From the NCBI GenBank assembly GCA_046594215.1, contig JBKJPX010000035.1:1-64000 (forward strand): 64,000 nucleotides of DNA, in the 5' to 3' direction. The DNA comes from Panacagrimonas sp046594215. Lineage in GTDB: Bacteria; Pseudomonadota; Gammaproteobacteria; Nevskiales; Nevskiaceae. Below are positions 35,075-43,079 of this stretch, piece by piece. Under the pieces are notes generated by a model, which was not told the DNA's origin, did not search any database, and was given only the letters and a program-made list of their open reading frames with translations. The position numbers and the translations under genes were made by a program. Every line of letters starts with the position of its first letter. Position 1 is the stretch's first letter.

Positions 35075-35950
35075 TCACTGGCTGTTGAAATCATCGTCGA
35101 GCTCCTGGCTGACCTCGACGTACTCGCGCGGCCTGGCCGCACCAATCATCACTTCCGCGAACGGACCGTCCTGCTCCAGGTCGATCATCGACAGCTTCAC
35201 CATCTCGAGCAGCGCGAGCAGGCAGACCACCACGCCCATGCGGCCCTCGTCCGGATCGCAGAGATCGGCGAACCGCTGCCGCCCGCCGCTCACGCGCTCC
35301 AGGATGTGCGTCATGCGTTCCCGCACCGACAGCGGTTCTCGCGTGATCTGGTGGCGCGTGAACAACTCCGCACGCAGCATCACCTCGCGGAACGCCAGCA
35401 TCAACTCGTGCAAACCCGGTCTAGGCAAGGGCGCATCGCTTGGCACGATTTCGGGACGTGCAGATGCACGATGGAGTTCGCGACCCATCCGTGGCAGTGC
35501 GTCGATGTTCTCGGCCGCTACCTTGAAGCGCTCGTATTCCTGCAGACGACGCACGAGCTCCATGCGCGGATCGGAGACGTCTTCCTCCTCCGTCATCTGG
35601 CGCGGCAGCAGGATGCGCGACTTGATTTCGGCCAGCAGCGCGGCCATGAGCAGGTATTCCGCGGCCAGCTCCAGCCGCATGTCCTGCATCAGGGCGATGT
35701 ACTGCATGTACTGCTGCGTGATCTTGAGAACCGGGATGTCGAGGATGTTGAGGTTCTGGCGCCGGATCAGGTACAGCAGCAGATCGAGCGGACCTTCGAA
35801 GGCCTCGAGGATGACCTCCAGCGCGTCCGGCGGGATGTACAGATCCTCCGGCATCTTCTCCATCGGCTGGCCGTTGACCATGACGTGTCGATCGGCGTCG
35901 CTGGCCAGCGGCAATTCGGGGGCCTCGACCACGGCATCGGATTCGTTCAC
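35075..35950 (-). CDS. scpA: segregation and condensation protein A
   Basis: ScpA is the kleisin that bridges the SMC heads. The 291-residue protein (GTG at 35950) has FEGPLDLLLYLIRRQNLNILDIPVLKITQQYMQYI, EYLLMAALLAEIKSRILLP and, at the end, VVVCLLALLEMVKLSMIDLEQDGPFAEV, all diagnostic. About 25 extra N-terminal residues come before the conserved part. Its start overlaps the GNAT stop by 4 nt. Confidence 0.95.
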   Translation of the reverse strand: MNESDAVVEAPELPLASDADRHVMVNGQPMEKMPEDLYIPPDALEVILEAFEGPLDLLLYLIRRQNLNILDIPVLKITQQYMQYIALMQDMRLELAAEYLLMAALLAEIKSRILLPRQMTEEEDVSDPRMELVRRLQEYERFKVAAENIDALPRMGRELHRASARPEIVPSDAPLPRPGLHELMLAFREVMLRAELFTRHQITREPLSVRERMTHILERVSGGRQRFADLCDPDEGRMGVVVCLLALLEMVKLSMIDLEQDGPFAEVMIGAARPREYVEVSQELDDDFNSQ

Positions 35951-36408
35951 GACGTCTTTTGCTCCGGTGCGAGCTGGAATTGCCAGAGGAGGCCGTCTTC
36001 CGGGTGCTCGATCTCGCGCTCGAACGCGAAGCCCTGCTTGCGCAGGATCGAGATGGAAGCGTTCTCCTTCGGCAGCGTCTGCGCGGTCACGGTTATCTCC
36101 GGATCGGCGTTTCGCGCGATCTGCACCAGTTGGCGCGCCATCTCGGCGGCGATGCCACGACCCTCGTACTCGGGGAAGGTCATGTAGGCGATCTCGACGC
36201 GGCCATCCTTCGGTGGCGAAGTGAACGCGCAGGCGCCGACGACGTCGCCGTCGCGATCGGCGAGATAGCCGATCCACGGCGGGTGGAATCCGGTGGCCTC
36301 GTAGAGATGGGCGGTGCCCTCGAGCACGTCGCGACCTGCCGGCGGAATCGCGCCGGGGCAGCGCGCCGGCGTGCCGTCCGCGCCGATCTCGATCAGCCGC
36401 AGCTTCAT
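35947..36408 (-). CDS. GNAT-family N-acetyltransferase
   Basis: This 153-residue GNAT protein has a central strand VEIAYMTFPEYEGRGIAAEMARQLVQIA, holding the acetyl-CoA loop pattern (Q/R-x-x-G-x-G/A) as YEGRGIAA, and a C-terminal ASISILRKQGFAFERE. It probably acetylates a small molecule or protein in the cytosol; the substrate is unknown. The ATG at 36408 overlaps the trpS stop (ATGA), and its stop overlaps scpA, so it is locked into the operon. Confidence 0.88.
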   Translation of the reverse strand: MKLRLIEIGADGTPARCPGAIPPAGRDVLEGTAHLYEATGFHPPWIGYLADRDGDVVGACAFTSPPKDGRVEIAYMTFPEYEGRGIAAEMARQLVQIARNADPEITVTAQTLPKENASISILRKQGFAFEREIEHPEDGLLWQFQLAPEQKTS

Positions 36409-37442
36409 TCGGCGATGAACCCGAGCGACTCGTGCACGCGCGTGAGCGTGGCGTCCGCCCTGACCTGCGCACGGCCGGCGCCGTCGCGCAGGACGCGGAC
36501 CAGGCCCGCCTCGTCGGCGCGCAGTTCGTTGTAACGCGCCTGCACGGGCTCGAGACACCCGACCACCGCTTCGGCCACCGCGCTCTTGAGCTTGCCGTAA
36601 CCCTGTCCGTTGTACGCGGCCGCGATGGCGTCCATCGATTCGCCCGTGGTGGCGGCCAGAATCGACATCAGGTTGGAGACGCCGGGCTTTTCCCTGAGGT
36701 CGTATCGCACCTCGTTGCCGAGGTCGGTCACGGCGCGCTTGAGCTTGCGCACGATCGTATCCGGCGGGTCGAGCAGATAGATCGCGTCGGTTTCGGCGTC
36801 GCCGGACTTGCTCATCTTCGCGGTGGGATCCTGCAGGCCCATGATGCGCGCGCCCACCGGCGGGATCATCGGCTCGGGCACGACAAAGATCGGCGCCTTG
36901 GGCGTGCCGTGCGCGTTGTTGAAGCGGATCGCCACGTCGCGCGTGAGTTCCAGGTGCTGCTTCTGGTCGTCGCCCACCGGCACGCCGGTGGCGTCGTACA
37001 AGAGGATGTCCGCGGCCATCAAAACGGGATAGTCGAACAGGCCCGCGTTGATGTTGTCGACGTTCTTCGCGCTCTTGTCCTTGAACTGCGTCATGCGATT
37101 CAGCTCGCCCATCTGCGTGTAGCAGTTGAGCACCCAGGACAGGCGCGCGTGCGCGGCGACGTGGCTCTGCACGAACAGCACGTTTTTCACCGGGTCCAGG
37201 CCGCAGGCCAGGTACAGCGAGATGAATTCCAGGCAGCGGTCGCGCAGCACCTTGGGATCCTGGCGCACCGTGATCGCGTGGAGGTCTACCAGCATGTAGT
37301 GGCAGTCGTGCGTTTCCGATAGCGGCACCCAGTTCTTGATGGCGCCCAGGTAGTTGCCGAGCGTCAGGCGACCGGACGGCTGAATGCCGGAAAGGACGAC
37401 GGGGCGCTTCTTGCTGTTGTCGGGGTTCGATGAAATGTTCAC
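36405..37442 (-). CDS. trpS: tryptophanyl-tRNA synthetase
   Basis: TrpRS charges tRNA-Trp. The 345-residue protein is the bacterial form, with VLSGIQPSGRLTLGNYLGAIKNW (HIGH-equivalent region), VLMAADILLYDATGVPVGDDQKQHLEL and the AKMSKS motif. Start is taken at GTG 37442, 14 nt after the protease stop, because the conserved part begins about 15 residues later; longer open frames upstream run through the protease gene. Confidence 0.95.
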   Translation of the reverse strand: MNISSNPDNSKKRPVVLSGIQPSGRLTLGNYLGAIKNWVPLSETHDCHYMLVDLHAITVRQDPKVLRDRCLEFISLYLACGLDPVKNVLFVQSHVAAHARLSWVLNCYTQMGELNRMTQFKDKSAKNVDNINAGLFDYPVLMAADILLYDATGVPVGDDQKQHLELTRDVAIRFNNAHGTPKAPIFVVPEPMIPPVGARIMGLQDPTAKMSKSGDAETDAIYLLDPPDTIVRKLKRAVTDLGNEVRYDLREKPGVSNLMSILAATTGESMDAIAAAYNGQGYGKLKSAVAEAVVGCLEPVQARYNELRADEAGLVRVLRDGAGRAQVRADATLTRVHESLGFIAE

Positions 37443-37456
37443 GACGCGGATCAGGT

Positions 37457-38125
37457 TTATTCGGTCACGTCGACGCCGATGGAGGCATAGACCAGGCCTT
37501 CGACGAGGGAGAGCGGCACCGTGAGGATCTGGCCGAGCACGCCGGTGGCGAGCAGGCCGATCAGGATCACCATGCCCCAGGGCTCGACGCGCGAGAGCGG
37601 CAGCGCCAGCGAGCGCGGCAGCAGGCCCACGGCGATGCGCCCCCCGTCGAGCGGCGGCAGCGGAATGAGGTTCAGGACCATGAGCACCACGTTGATGCCG
37701 ACGCCGGCGATGCTCATGTCGCGCAGCAGCGTCCACCCGCCCTCGGGCGAGCCGGCCGTCGCATAGGTCCACAGGCCGAAGGCCCAGCCAAAGGCCATCG
37801 CCAGGTTCGAGACCGGTCCGGCCGCCGCGACCAGGGCCATGTCGCGCCGCGGCGAGCGCAGCTTGCGAAAGTCCACGGGCACGGGCTTGGCCCAGCCGAA
37901 CAGGAAGGGACTGCCCAGCAGCAGCAGCGCCAGGGGCAGCACGACGGTGCCGATCGGATCGACGTGGCGGATGGGATTGAGCGTCAGGCGGCCCGCGCGC
38001 TCGGCCGTATCGTCGCCGTAGTGGCGCGCGACGAACCCATGCGCCACTTCATGGACGGTGATCGCCGACACGACAGGGACTGCCCAGATCGCGATCTGCT
38101 GGGCCAGGAGGGAAAGATCAGGCAT
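37457..38125 (-). CDS. site-2-type M50 membrane metalloprotease
   Basis: The 222-residue membrane protein has the zinc site VHEVAHG (His25, Glu26, His29) in its first hydrophobic segment and a second motif NLIPLPPLDGG (Asp ligand) near residue 165. It has four to six transmembrane helices. It belongs to the small YwhC-like M50 group without PDZ or CBS domains; the substrate is unknown. It begins the trpS-scpAB-rluB string. A GATAAT box ends only 6 nt before the ATG, suggesting a leaderless message. Confidence 0.9.
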   Translation of the reverse strand: MPDLSLLAQQIAIWAVPVVSAITVHEVAHGFVARHYGDDTAERAGRLTLNPIRHVDPIGTVVLPLALLLLGSPFLFGWAKPVPVDFRKLRSPRRDMALVAAAGPVSNLAMAFGWAFGLWTYATAGSPEGGWTLLRDMSIAGVGINVVLMVLNLIPLPPLDGGRIAVGLLPRSLALPLSRVEPWGMVILIGLLATGVLGQILTVPLSLVEGLVYASIGVDVTE

Positions 38126-38130
38126 CGCCC

Positions 38131-38136
38131 ATTATC
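38131..38136 (-). promoter_or_regulatory. -10-like GATAAT close to the protease ATG
   Basis: On the minus strand GATAAT is followed by GGGCG and then the ATG (38125). Normal spacing would put the transcript start at or next to the initiator codon. The -35 is poor. Confidence 0.4.
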
Positions 38137-38178
38137 GCCCATCCTCCATGCGGTCCGGACGAAGGAAGCGACCCGTGC

Positions 38179-38607
38179 CTAGGTGTTCTTCCAGGGGTTG
38201 GCTGCGTCCCCTCGACGGTCCCTGCCGGCCCTGCGGTCGGACTTGTCCTCGAAGCGCAGCTGCTCGCGGCGATCGTGGTCGACCCGCCGAACCGTGGTGC
38301 GGCGGTCCACGACGCGCATCCAGGCGCACTTGCAGGTCTGCGGGTGATCGCAGGTTTCCAGCGGGATGCGCGGGATCTTGCCCTCCGGGTACCAGACGGA
38401 CTCAATCCGTCGAATGGCCGCGCAGCAGTCGGCGCCCGGATTGATCATGCGACCCGGACGACGCTCCGGACCGGCTGCCTGGGGTTCATGAGGTGCGGCG
38501 GGCTCCGCCGCGACGCGTTTGGAAGCCGGTTTTCCACGCACGCGCCGCCAGTACCAGTAACCCGCGCCGCCAACCGCCAGCACGAAAATCAGCAGAACCA
38601 AGCCCAT
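38179..38607 (-). CDS. small membrane-anchored Cys-rich protein of unknown function
   Basis: The 142-residue product has one N-terminal transmembrane helix (about residues 3-20), then YWYWRRVRGK, a Pro/Ala linker and a conserved-looking soluble part. That part holds five Cys in a short span (DCCAAIRR, LETCDHPQTCKCAW, about 60-95), followed by a strongly charged Arg/Asp tail (DRRTTVRRVDHDRRE, DRRAGRDRRGD). The Cys set could bind a metal or form disulfides. I do not recognise the family. It stands alone between the protease and a YciO-like gene. Confidence 0.65.
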   Translation of the reverse strand: MGLVLLIFVLAVGGAGYWYWRRVRGKPASKRVAAEPAAPHEPQAAGPERRPGRMINPGADCCAAIRRIESVWYPEGKIPRIPLETCDHPQTCKCAWMRVVDRRTTVRRVDHDRREQLRFEDKSDRRAGRDRRGDAANPWKNT

Positions 38608-38807
38608 TAATTTTGCTCCTCGCGGACCGGTGACGCGTACGCGCTGTCCCGACCGGCTGTTCTATGTTTTCCCCTGGCTATGGTGGCACAGCCCACCCAT
38701 GCGCCGCCTGATGCGGCTTTCGGTGACACCCTGGTCCCCCGGACCCGCGCGCCGCTCGCTTGCGGGGCCATGCCTTGGCCACGCCCCGACGCGACGACCG
38801 CGTTCGC
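38608..38807. other. 200-bp gap, nothing recognised
   Basis: This gap lies before the small Cys-rich gene and after the YciO-like gene. No promoter, RNA gene or repeat was recognised in it. Confidence 0.4.
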
Positions 38808-39431
38808 TCAGAGCCCCAGGCGACCCGTATCGCCCTTGCCTTGGCGCACCAGCACCGGGGTCTCGCCACTCAGGTCCACGATCGTCGTCGGCTCGGTGCC
38901 GCAGAAGCCGCCGTCGATCACGACGTCGACCGCCGCATCGAGTTCCGCCCGGAAATCGCCTGGCTCGGCGACAGGGTCGCTCGACCCCGGAAAGATCAGG
39001 GTGCAGCTGATCAGCGGTTCACCGAGCGTGTCGAGCAGGGCCTGCGCCACGACGTGCTCGGGCACGCGAATGCCGATGGTCTTGCGCTTCTCGTGCGCGA
39101 CGCGGCGGGGCAGCTCTTTCGTCGCGTTGAGGATGAAGGTGTACGGTCCCGGCGTGTGCTGCCGCAAGGTGCGGAACTGCCAGTTGTCCACGCGCGCGTA
39201 GGTCGCGATCTCCGAAAGGTCGCGGCAGACCAGCGTGAACTGGTGGTGGCGGTCGAACTGGCGGATGCGGCGAAGCCGCTCGGTGGCGTCGCGATCCTCG
39301 AGCTGGCAGCCCAGCGCGTAGCAGGAGTCGGTCGGGTACGCGATCACGGCACCCTGTCGAAGACGCACGGCGACCTGCGCCAACGTGCGCTTCTGCGGGT
39401 TCACTGGGTGAATTTCGAACCAATCGGCCAC
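38808..39431 (-). CDS. yciO: YciO/Sua5/TsaC-family RNA-binding protein
   Basis: The 207-residue protein belongs to the Sua5/YciO/YrdC family. It has IAYPTDSCYALGC (nucleotide-binding strand and loop), FTLVCRDLSEIATYA, GPYTFILNATKELPRR and KTIGIRVPEH. The Cys in SCYALGCQ and the KRKTIGIR spacing fit YciO rather than the essential TsaC, which makes threonylcarbamoyl-AMP. Its role is therefore less sure. It is divergent from yciB. Confidence 0.88.
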   Translation of the reverse strand: MADWFEIHPVNPQKRTLAQVAVRLRQGAVIAYPTDSCYALGCQLEDRDATERLRRIRQFDRHHQFTLVCRDLSEIATYARVDNWQFRTLRQHTPGPYTFILNATKELPRRVAHEKRKTIGIRVPEHVVAQALLDTLGEPLISCTLIFPGSSDPVAEPGDFRAELDAAVDVVIDGGFCGTEPTTIVDLSGETPVLVRQGKGDTGRLGL

Positions 39432-39507
39432 GCGCGAATCTTCCTGATAGTGCCTGTGGAGAAGCTGAACACGGCCGGATCGACGGCGTCGCGGGCGGGC
39501 AGCCTCC

Positions 39508-39513
39508 TATAAT
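39508..39513 (+). promoter_or_regulatory. perfect -10 (TATAAT) close to the yciB ATG
   Basis: TATAAT ends 6 nt before the ATG at 39520, so transcription would start at the initiator codon. No ribosome site lies between. The -35 is weak. Confidence 0.5.
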
Positions 39514-39519
39514 GCCCCA

Positions 39520-40071
39520 ATGAAATCCATGATCGACCTGCTGCCCGGCCTGCTGTTCCTGGTGGCGCTGTTCGTCGGCGACATCTACAAGGCCACCGCC
39601 GTGCTGATGGGCTCGCTGGTGCTGCTGGCGGCCTGGCATTGGTGGAAGGACGGCAAGCCGCACAAGCTGCACACCTTCAGCGCCGTGGTGGTGGTGATCC
39701 TGGGCAGCGTCACCCTGCTGGTCCACGATGCGAGCTTCGTGAAGTACAAGACCACCGTGGTCAACGGCATCATCGCCCTGGCCTTCCTGGGATCGCACCT
39801 GATCGGCGACAAGGTGCTGCTGCAGCGCATCCCGCAGCAGATGATGGTCATGCCCGACCACGTGTGGCGGCGCGTGAACCTGGCCTGGGCCGGCTTCTTC
39901 GCCACCATCGCCGTGCTCAACCTGTACGTGATGCACAACTTCGACGATCGCGCCTGGGGGCTGTTCAAGACCTTCGGGGTGAGCGGCCTGATGTTCGTGT
40001 TCATGCTCGCCCACCTGCCCTTCGTGTCGCGCTACATGGTGACCGAAGAGCCGCCGCCGAACGCTGGCTGA
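39520..40071 (+). CDS. yciB: YciB (inner-membrane septation protein A)
   Basis: The 183-residue membrane protein has five transmembrane segments and the family markers DLLPGLLFLVALFVGDIYKATAV, WKDGKPHKLHTFSAVVVVILG, FVKYKTTVVNGIIALAFLGSHLIGDK and RVNLAWAGFFATIAVLNLYV. YciB affects cell envelope synthesis and division in enterobacteria. It is the first gene of yciB-yciI-bolA and may be translated from a leaderless message. Confidence 0.94.
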   Translation: MKSMIDLLPGLLFLVALFVGDIYKATAVLMGSLVLLAAWHWWKDGKPHKLHTFSAVVVVILGSVTLLVHDASFVKYKTTVVNGIIALAFLGSHLIGDKVLLQRIPQQMMVMPDHVWRRVNLAWAGFFATIAVLNLYVMHNFDDRAWGLFKTFGVSGLMFVFMLAHLPFVSRYMVTEEPPPNAG

Positions 40072-40080
40072 GGCCCGCTC

Positions 40081-40377
40081 ATGCTCTACGTGATCTTCGG
40101 ACTCGACGCTCCCGATTCCCTCCCCAAGCGCGCCGCCAATCGCCCGGCGCACCTCGAACGCGTCAAGGCGCTGCACGACCAAGGCCGCATGGCGATCGTC
40201 GGCCCCTTCCCCAGGATCGACGCACCCTCGATGGAGGCCGGCGCCTGCGGCAGCCTCATCGTCGCGGAGTTCGAGAGCCTGGAAGCGGCGCGCGCCTGGA
40301 TCGACGCCGATCCCTTCAGCAAGGCCGGCGTCTACGCGACCGTCGAAGTGCACCCCTTCATCAAGCTGAGCCTGTGA
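40081..40377 (+). CDS. yciI: YciI-like protein
   Basis: The 98-residue cytosolic protein of the YciI/YCII family has the opening MLYVIFGLDAPDSLPKRAANRPAHLERVKAL with the His in RPAHL, GPFPRIDA and the end AGVYATVEVHPF. The biochemical role is unknown for most members. It lies 9 nt after yciB and overlaps bolA. Confidence 0.93.
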   Translation: MLYVIFGLDAPDSLPKRAANRPAHLERVKALHDQGRMAIVGPFPRIDAPSMEAGACGSLIVAEFESLEAARAWIDADPFSKAGVYATVEVHPFIKLSL

Positions 40378-40631
40378 CGCGCGAAGCGCGCATCCGCGAG
40401 GCTCTGCTGCGCGGCTTTCCCGACGCGCAACTCCGGCTGGAAAACGAATCCCACCTGCATGCGGGTCACGCCGGCGCCCTCAGCGGTCGGGGCCATTTCC
40501 GCCTGCACATCGTGTCCGCCGCGTTCAAGGACCTCACGCCCATCGCGCGCCACCGCGCCGTGTATGCGGCGCTCGGCGAATTGATGCAGACCGACATCCA
40601 CGCGATGTCGATCGACGCCCGCGACGCCTGA
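40374..40631 (+). CDS. bolA: BolA-family protein
   Basis: The 85-residue protein has the BolA fold blocks IREALLRGFPDAQLRLENESHLHAGH, GRGHFRLHIVSAAFKDLTPIARHRAVYAAL and ELMQTDIHAMSI, with the conserved His that helps bind iron-sulfur clusters with monothiol glutaredoxins. The start is GTG at 40374, overlapping the yciI stop by 4 nt. Confidence 0.93.
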   Translation: MTREARIREALLRGFPDAQLRLENESHLHAGHAGALSGRGHFRLHIVSAAFKDLTPIARHRAVYAALGELMQTDIHAMSIDARDA

Positions 40632-40708
40632 TTTTTGCTGCGGCTCGCGCGGTATCCCGCACCACATCGATCCGCTAGCATCCCGCGCTTCGAAATCCGG
40701 AGCCGCAC

Positions 40709-41479
40709 ATGCGTCGTGTCGTGTTCAACCAGAAGGGTGGTGTGGGCAAGACCACCATCGTGTGCAACCTCGCCGCCATCGCCGCGAGCCGCGGGCTGCG
40801 CACGCTGGTCGTCGATCTCGACACCCAGGGCAACGCGTCGCAGTACCTGCTCGGCGCCGGGGTGCGCTCGGCGGATCGGAGCATGGCGGACTTCTTCGAA
40901 TCCACCCTGTCTTTCAGCCTGCAGGCGCCGCCGTTCGCGTCGTACGCAACGCGCACGGGCTTCGAGAACCTCGACGTCGTGGTGTCCAGCCCGAAGCTGG
41001 AGGAGCTGATCGTAAAGCTCGAGGCCAAGCAGAAGATCTACAAACTGCGCGACGCGCTCAAGAAGCTCAAGGGCTACGACGCCGTGTTCATCGACACGCC
41101 GCCGGCGATGAATTTCTACTCGCGGTCCGCGCTGATTGCCGCGGAGCGCGTGCTGATCCCGTTCGACTGCGACGAGTTCGCCCGCCAGGCGCTCTACACC
41201 CTGCTGGAGAACCTGCAGGAACTGCGCGCCGACCACAACGAAGACCTCGAGGTCGAGGGCATCGTCGTCAACCAGTTCCAGCCGCGTGCCAAGCTCCCCG
41301 CGCGGATGCTCGAGGAGCTGCGTGCGGAAAAGCTGCCGGTCCTGCCGAACACGCTGTCGAGCTCGGTACGCGTGCGCGAGTCGCACGAGCAGCACCGGCC
41401 GCTGATCCACCTGGATGCGAGCCATCGCGTCACCCTGGAGTACGTGGCGCTGTACGACGGCATTTCGAAGGCGGCTTAG
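40709..41479 (+). CDS. ParA-family ATPase (solo)
   Basis: The 256-residue protein has the deviant Walker A KGGVGKTT (9-16), the DLDTQGN motif A' and Walker B FIDTPPAMN. ParA ATPases position DNA or protein cargo on the nucleoid. No parB, mipZ target or che gene follows; it is convergent with fliK at the end of the flagellar operon. A role in flagellar or chemoreceptor placement is possible but not shown. It seems to be a full-length protein. Confidence 0.9.
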   Translation: MRRVVFNQKGGVGKTTIVCNLAAIAASRGLRTLVVDLDTQGNASQYLLGAGVRSADRSMADFFESTLSFSLQAPPFASYATRTGFENLDVVVSSPKLEELIVKLEAKQKIYKLRDALKKLKGYDAVFIDTPPAMNFYSRSALIAAERVLIPFDCDEFARQALYTLLENLQELRADHNEDLEVEGIVVNQFQPRAKLPARMLEELRAEKLPVLPNTLSSSVRVRESHEQHRPLIHLDASHRVTLEYVALYDGISKAA

Positions 41480-41502
41480 GCCGGGCAGAGACGCGCGGGT
41501 TT

Positions 41503-42603
41503 CTAGGCGTAATCGTCGAGCAGGCCGCGGCGCACGAAGACCCGGGCAGCCGGAGTCGCAGAGATGTCGCCCGCCGCGTCCCCGCCCGCCGCGTGGTGCT
41601 GGAACGAGGACGCCGTCTGCGCCTGCTGCGGATTCGCATGCCCGCGGTTCTGCGAGAACACCTGCGCCTGGTCGAGCTGCAGGCCACGCGCGGACAGCAA
41701 GGAGGCCAAGGTCGGCAGCGAGGTCTGGACCACGTCGCGCACGCTCGAATCGGCCATGTCGAAGCGCACGCTGACCCTGTCGCCGTCGATCTTGAGCTGT
41801 ACGTCGAGCGGTCCGAGGTCCTCGGGATTGAGCTGGATCCGGACTTCGGAGACACCCTTGCCCACATGCCAGGCCACGGCTTCCGCGACCTGCTGCGGCG
41901 CCTGGGGTTGCTGGATGTCGACCAGGCTGTGCGACATCGGGACGGGACCCGCCGGGCGTATCGGCGCCGACGCAGGTGCGAACGCAGCGGCGAGCGCGCC
42001 CAGGTCCGGTGTGGATGTAGCGTCGCCCGATGACGCGGGTTTTGCCGACGCTCCATCGGCGACGATTACGGTCGCGTCGGGAAGCACAGCACCGGCGGTT
42101 ACCGGCACGTCGTTGAACGCCGCGTCGGGCATCACCGCGAGCGTTCCCGGCGTGGCTGCGGAGGTCGTCGTCGCGGCAGTGTTCGTCGCCGCTGCCGCGT
42201 TCGCGGCAATGCCGCCGGAGCCGGAGGACGCCGCATCCGCTGCGCCGGCCGCCGGGGATGGCACGACCGGCGCGGGGGGCTGCATCGCGAGGCCCAGCTC
42301 GGCCCACAGCGAGGACACCACGTCGCCCGACACGGTGGTGGACGACGCGTCCGCGGTCGTGTCCTTGTCCGCGCGCGGCGACCGTTGACCGTCCCCGGGA
42401 ACCTCGTCAACGACCCGCGAGAGCAGCGACATCAGGTGGGCCAGATCCGACGCGAATTCCGATGGCTTCGCCGGGCTGGGGGTCGACGGTGCGTTCCCCG
42501 CAGGCGCAGGCGCCGACGCAGGAGCGCTTGGATGCACGGTCGCGCCCGACGCCGACGGCAGGGTAGCAACGCAGGCAGGGACGCTCGCCACGGCGCCGGA
42601 CAC
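41503..42603 (-). CDS. fliK: flagellar hook-length control protein FliK
   Basis: FliK measures the hook and switches export to filament proteins. The 366-residue protein has a long Ala/Pro/Ser/Thr-rich N-terminal region (to about 220) and the C-terminal Flg_hook domain, with the typical VRIQLNPEDLGPLDVQLKIDGDRVSVRF and LLSARGLQLDQAQVF. It starts with GTG 2 nt after fliJ and ends the fliE-K run. Confidence 0.92.
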   Translation of the reverse strand: MSGAVASVPACVATLPSASGATVHPSAPASAPAPAGNAPSTPSPAKPSEFASDLAHLMSLLSRVVDEVPGDGQRSPRADKDTTADASSTTVSGDVVSSLWAELGLAMQPPAPVVPSPAAGAADAASSGSGGIAANAAAATNTAATTTSAATPGTLAVMPDAAFNDVPVTAGAVLPDATVIVADGASAKPASSGDATSTPDLGALAAAFAPASAPIRPAGPVPMSHSLVDIQQPQAPQQVAEAVAWHVGKGVSEVRIQLNPEDLGPLDVQLKIDGDRVSVRFDMADSSVRDVVQTSLPTLASLLSARGLQLDQAQVFSQNRGHANPQQAQTASSFQHHAAGGDAAGDISATPAARVFVRRGLLDDYA

Positions 42604-42605
42604 TT

Positions 42606-43049
42606 TCAGTCGGCCTGCAGGTACGGCACGCGGCCGAACGCAAGGGTGCCGAATTCGTCGAGCTGCTTCTGCGAACGCTGCTCGGCCACACGCGCGTCGC
42701 GATCCGCCGCGGCGTCGTACAGCGCGTCGTACTTCCGCTGCCCGGCGCGTCGCTCGAGCCAGAACTTGGTGGACTCGCGAAGCGCCTGCGCGGCGGCTTC
42801 CACGGTCCGGCTCTGCTGGCGCTCGGCCTCGTCGAGGCGGGCCAGGAACATCTCGCGATTGGCAATCAGGCCGGGCTTCAGCGGCAGGGGCCGCGCGCGG
42901 TATTCCTCGACGTAGCGGCGCAGTTCGACCAGACGCGTCTGCTGCTCGTTGAGGCCGCTGCGGCTGCGCGAAACGTCCTCCGCGGCCTGGCCGGTCTGGG
43001 ACTCGGCGAGGCGCGTCAGGACGTCGAGGCGCTGCGTGCTCATCGTCAT
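42606..43049 (-). CDS. fliJ: flagellar export chaperone FliJ
   Basis: FliJ is the coiled-coil stalk of the FliHIJ export ATPase. The 147-residue product is nearly all coiled coil, with LRRYVEEYRARPLPLKPGLIANREMFLARLDEAERQQ typical of FliJ. It lies 30 nt after fliI. Confidence 0.92.
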   Translation of the reverse strand: MTMSTQRLDVLTRLAESQTGQAAEDVSRSRSGLNEQQTRLVELRRYVEEYRARPLPLKPGLIANREMFLARLDEAERQQSRTVEAAAQALRESTKFWLERRAGQRKYDALYDAAADRDARVAEQRSQKQLDEFGTLAFGRVPYLQAD

Positions 43050-43079
43050 GTGGAAGCCGTCCTGTGCTCTTTTGGTCGG

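Noticed and set aside
33431..36187. 918-codon open frame opposite rluB-scpB-scpA
   Set aside because: Shadow frame; the minus strand carries three conserved genes with all motifs.
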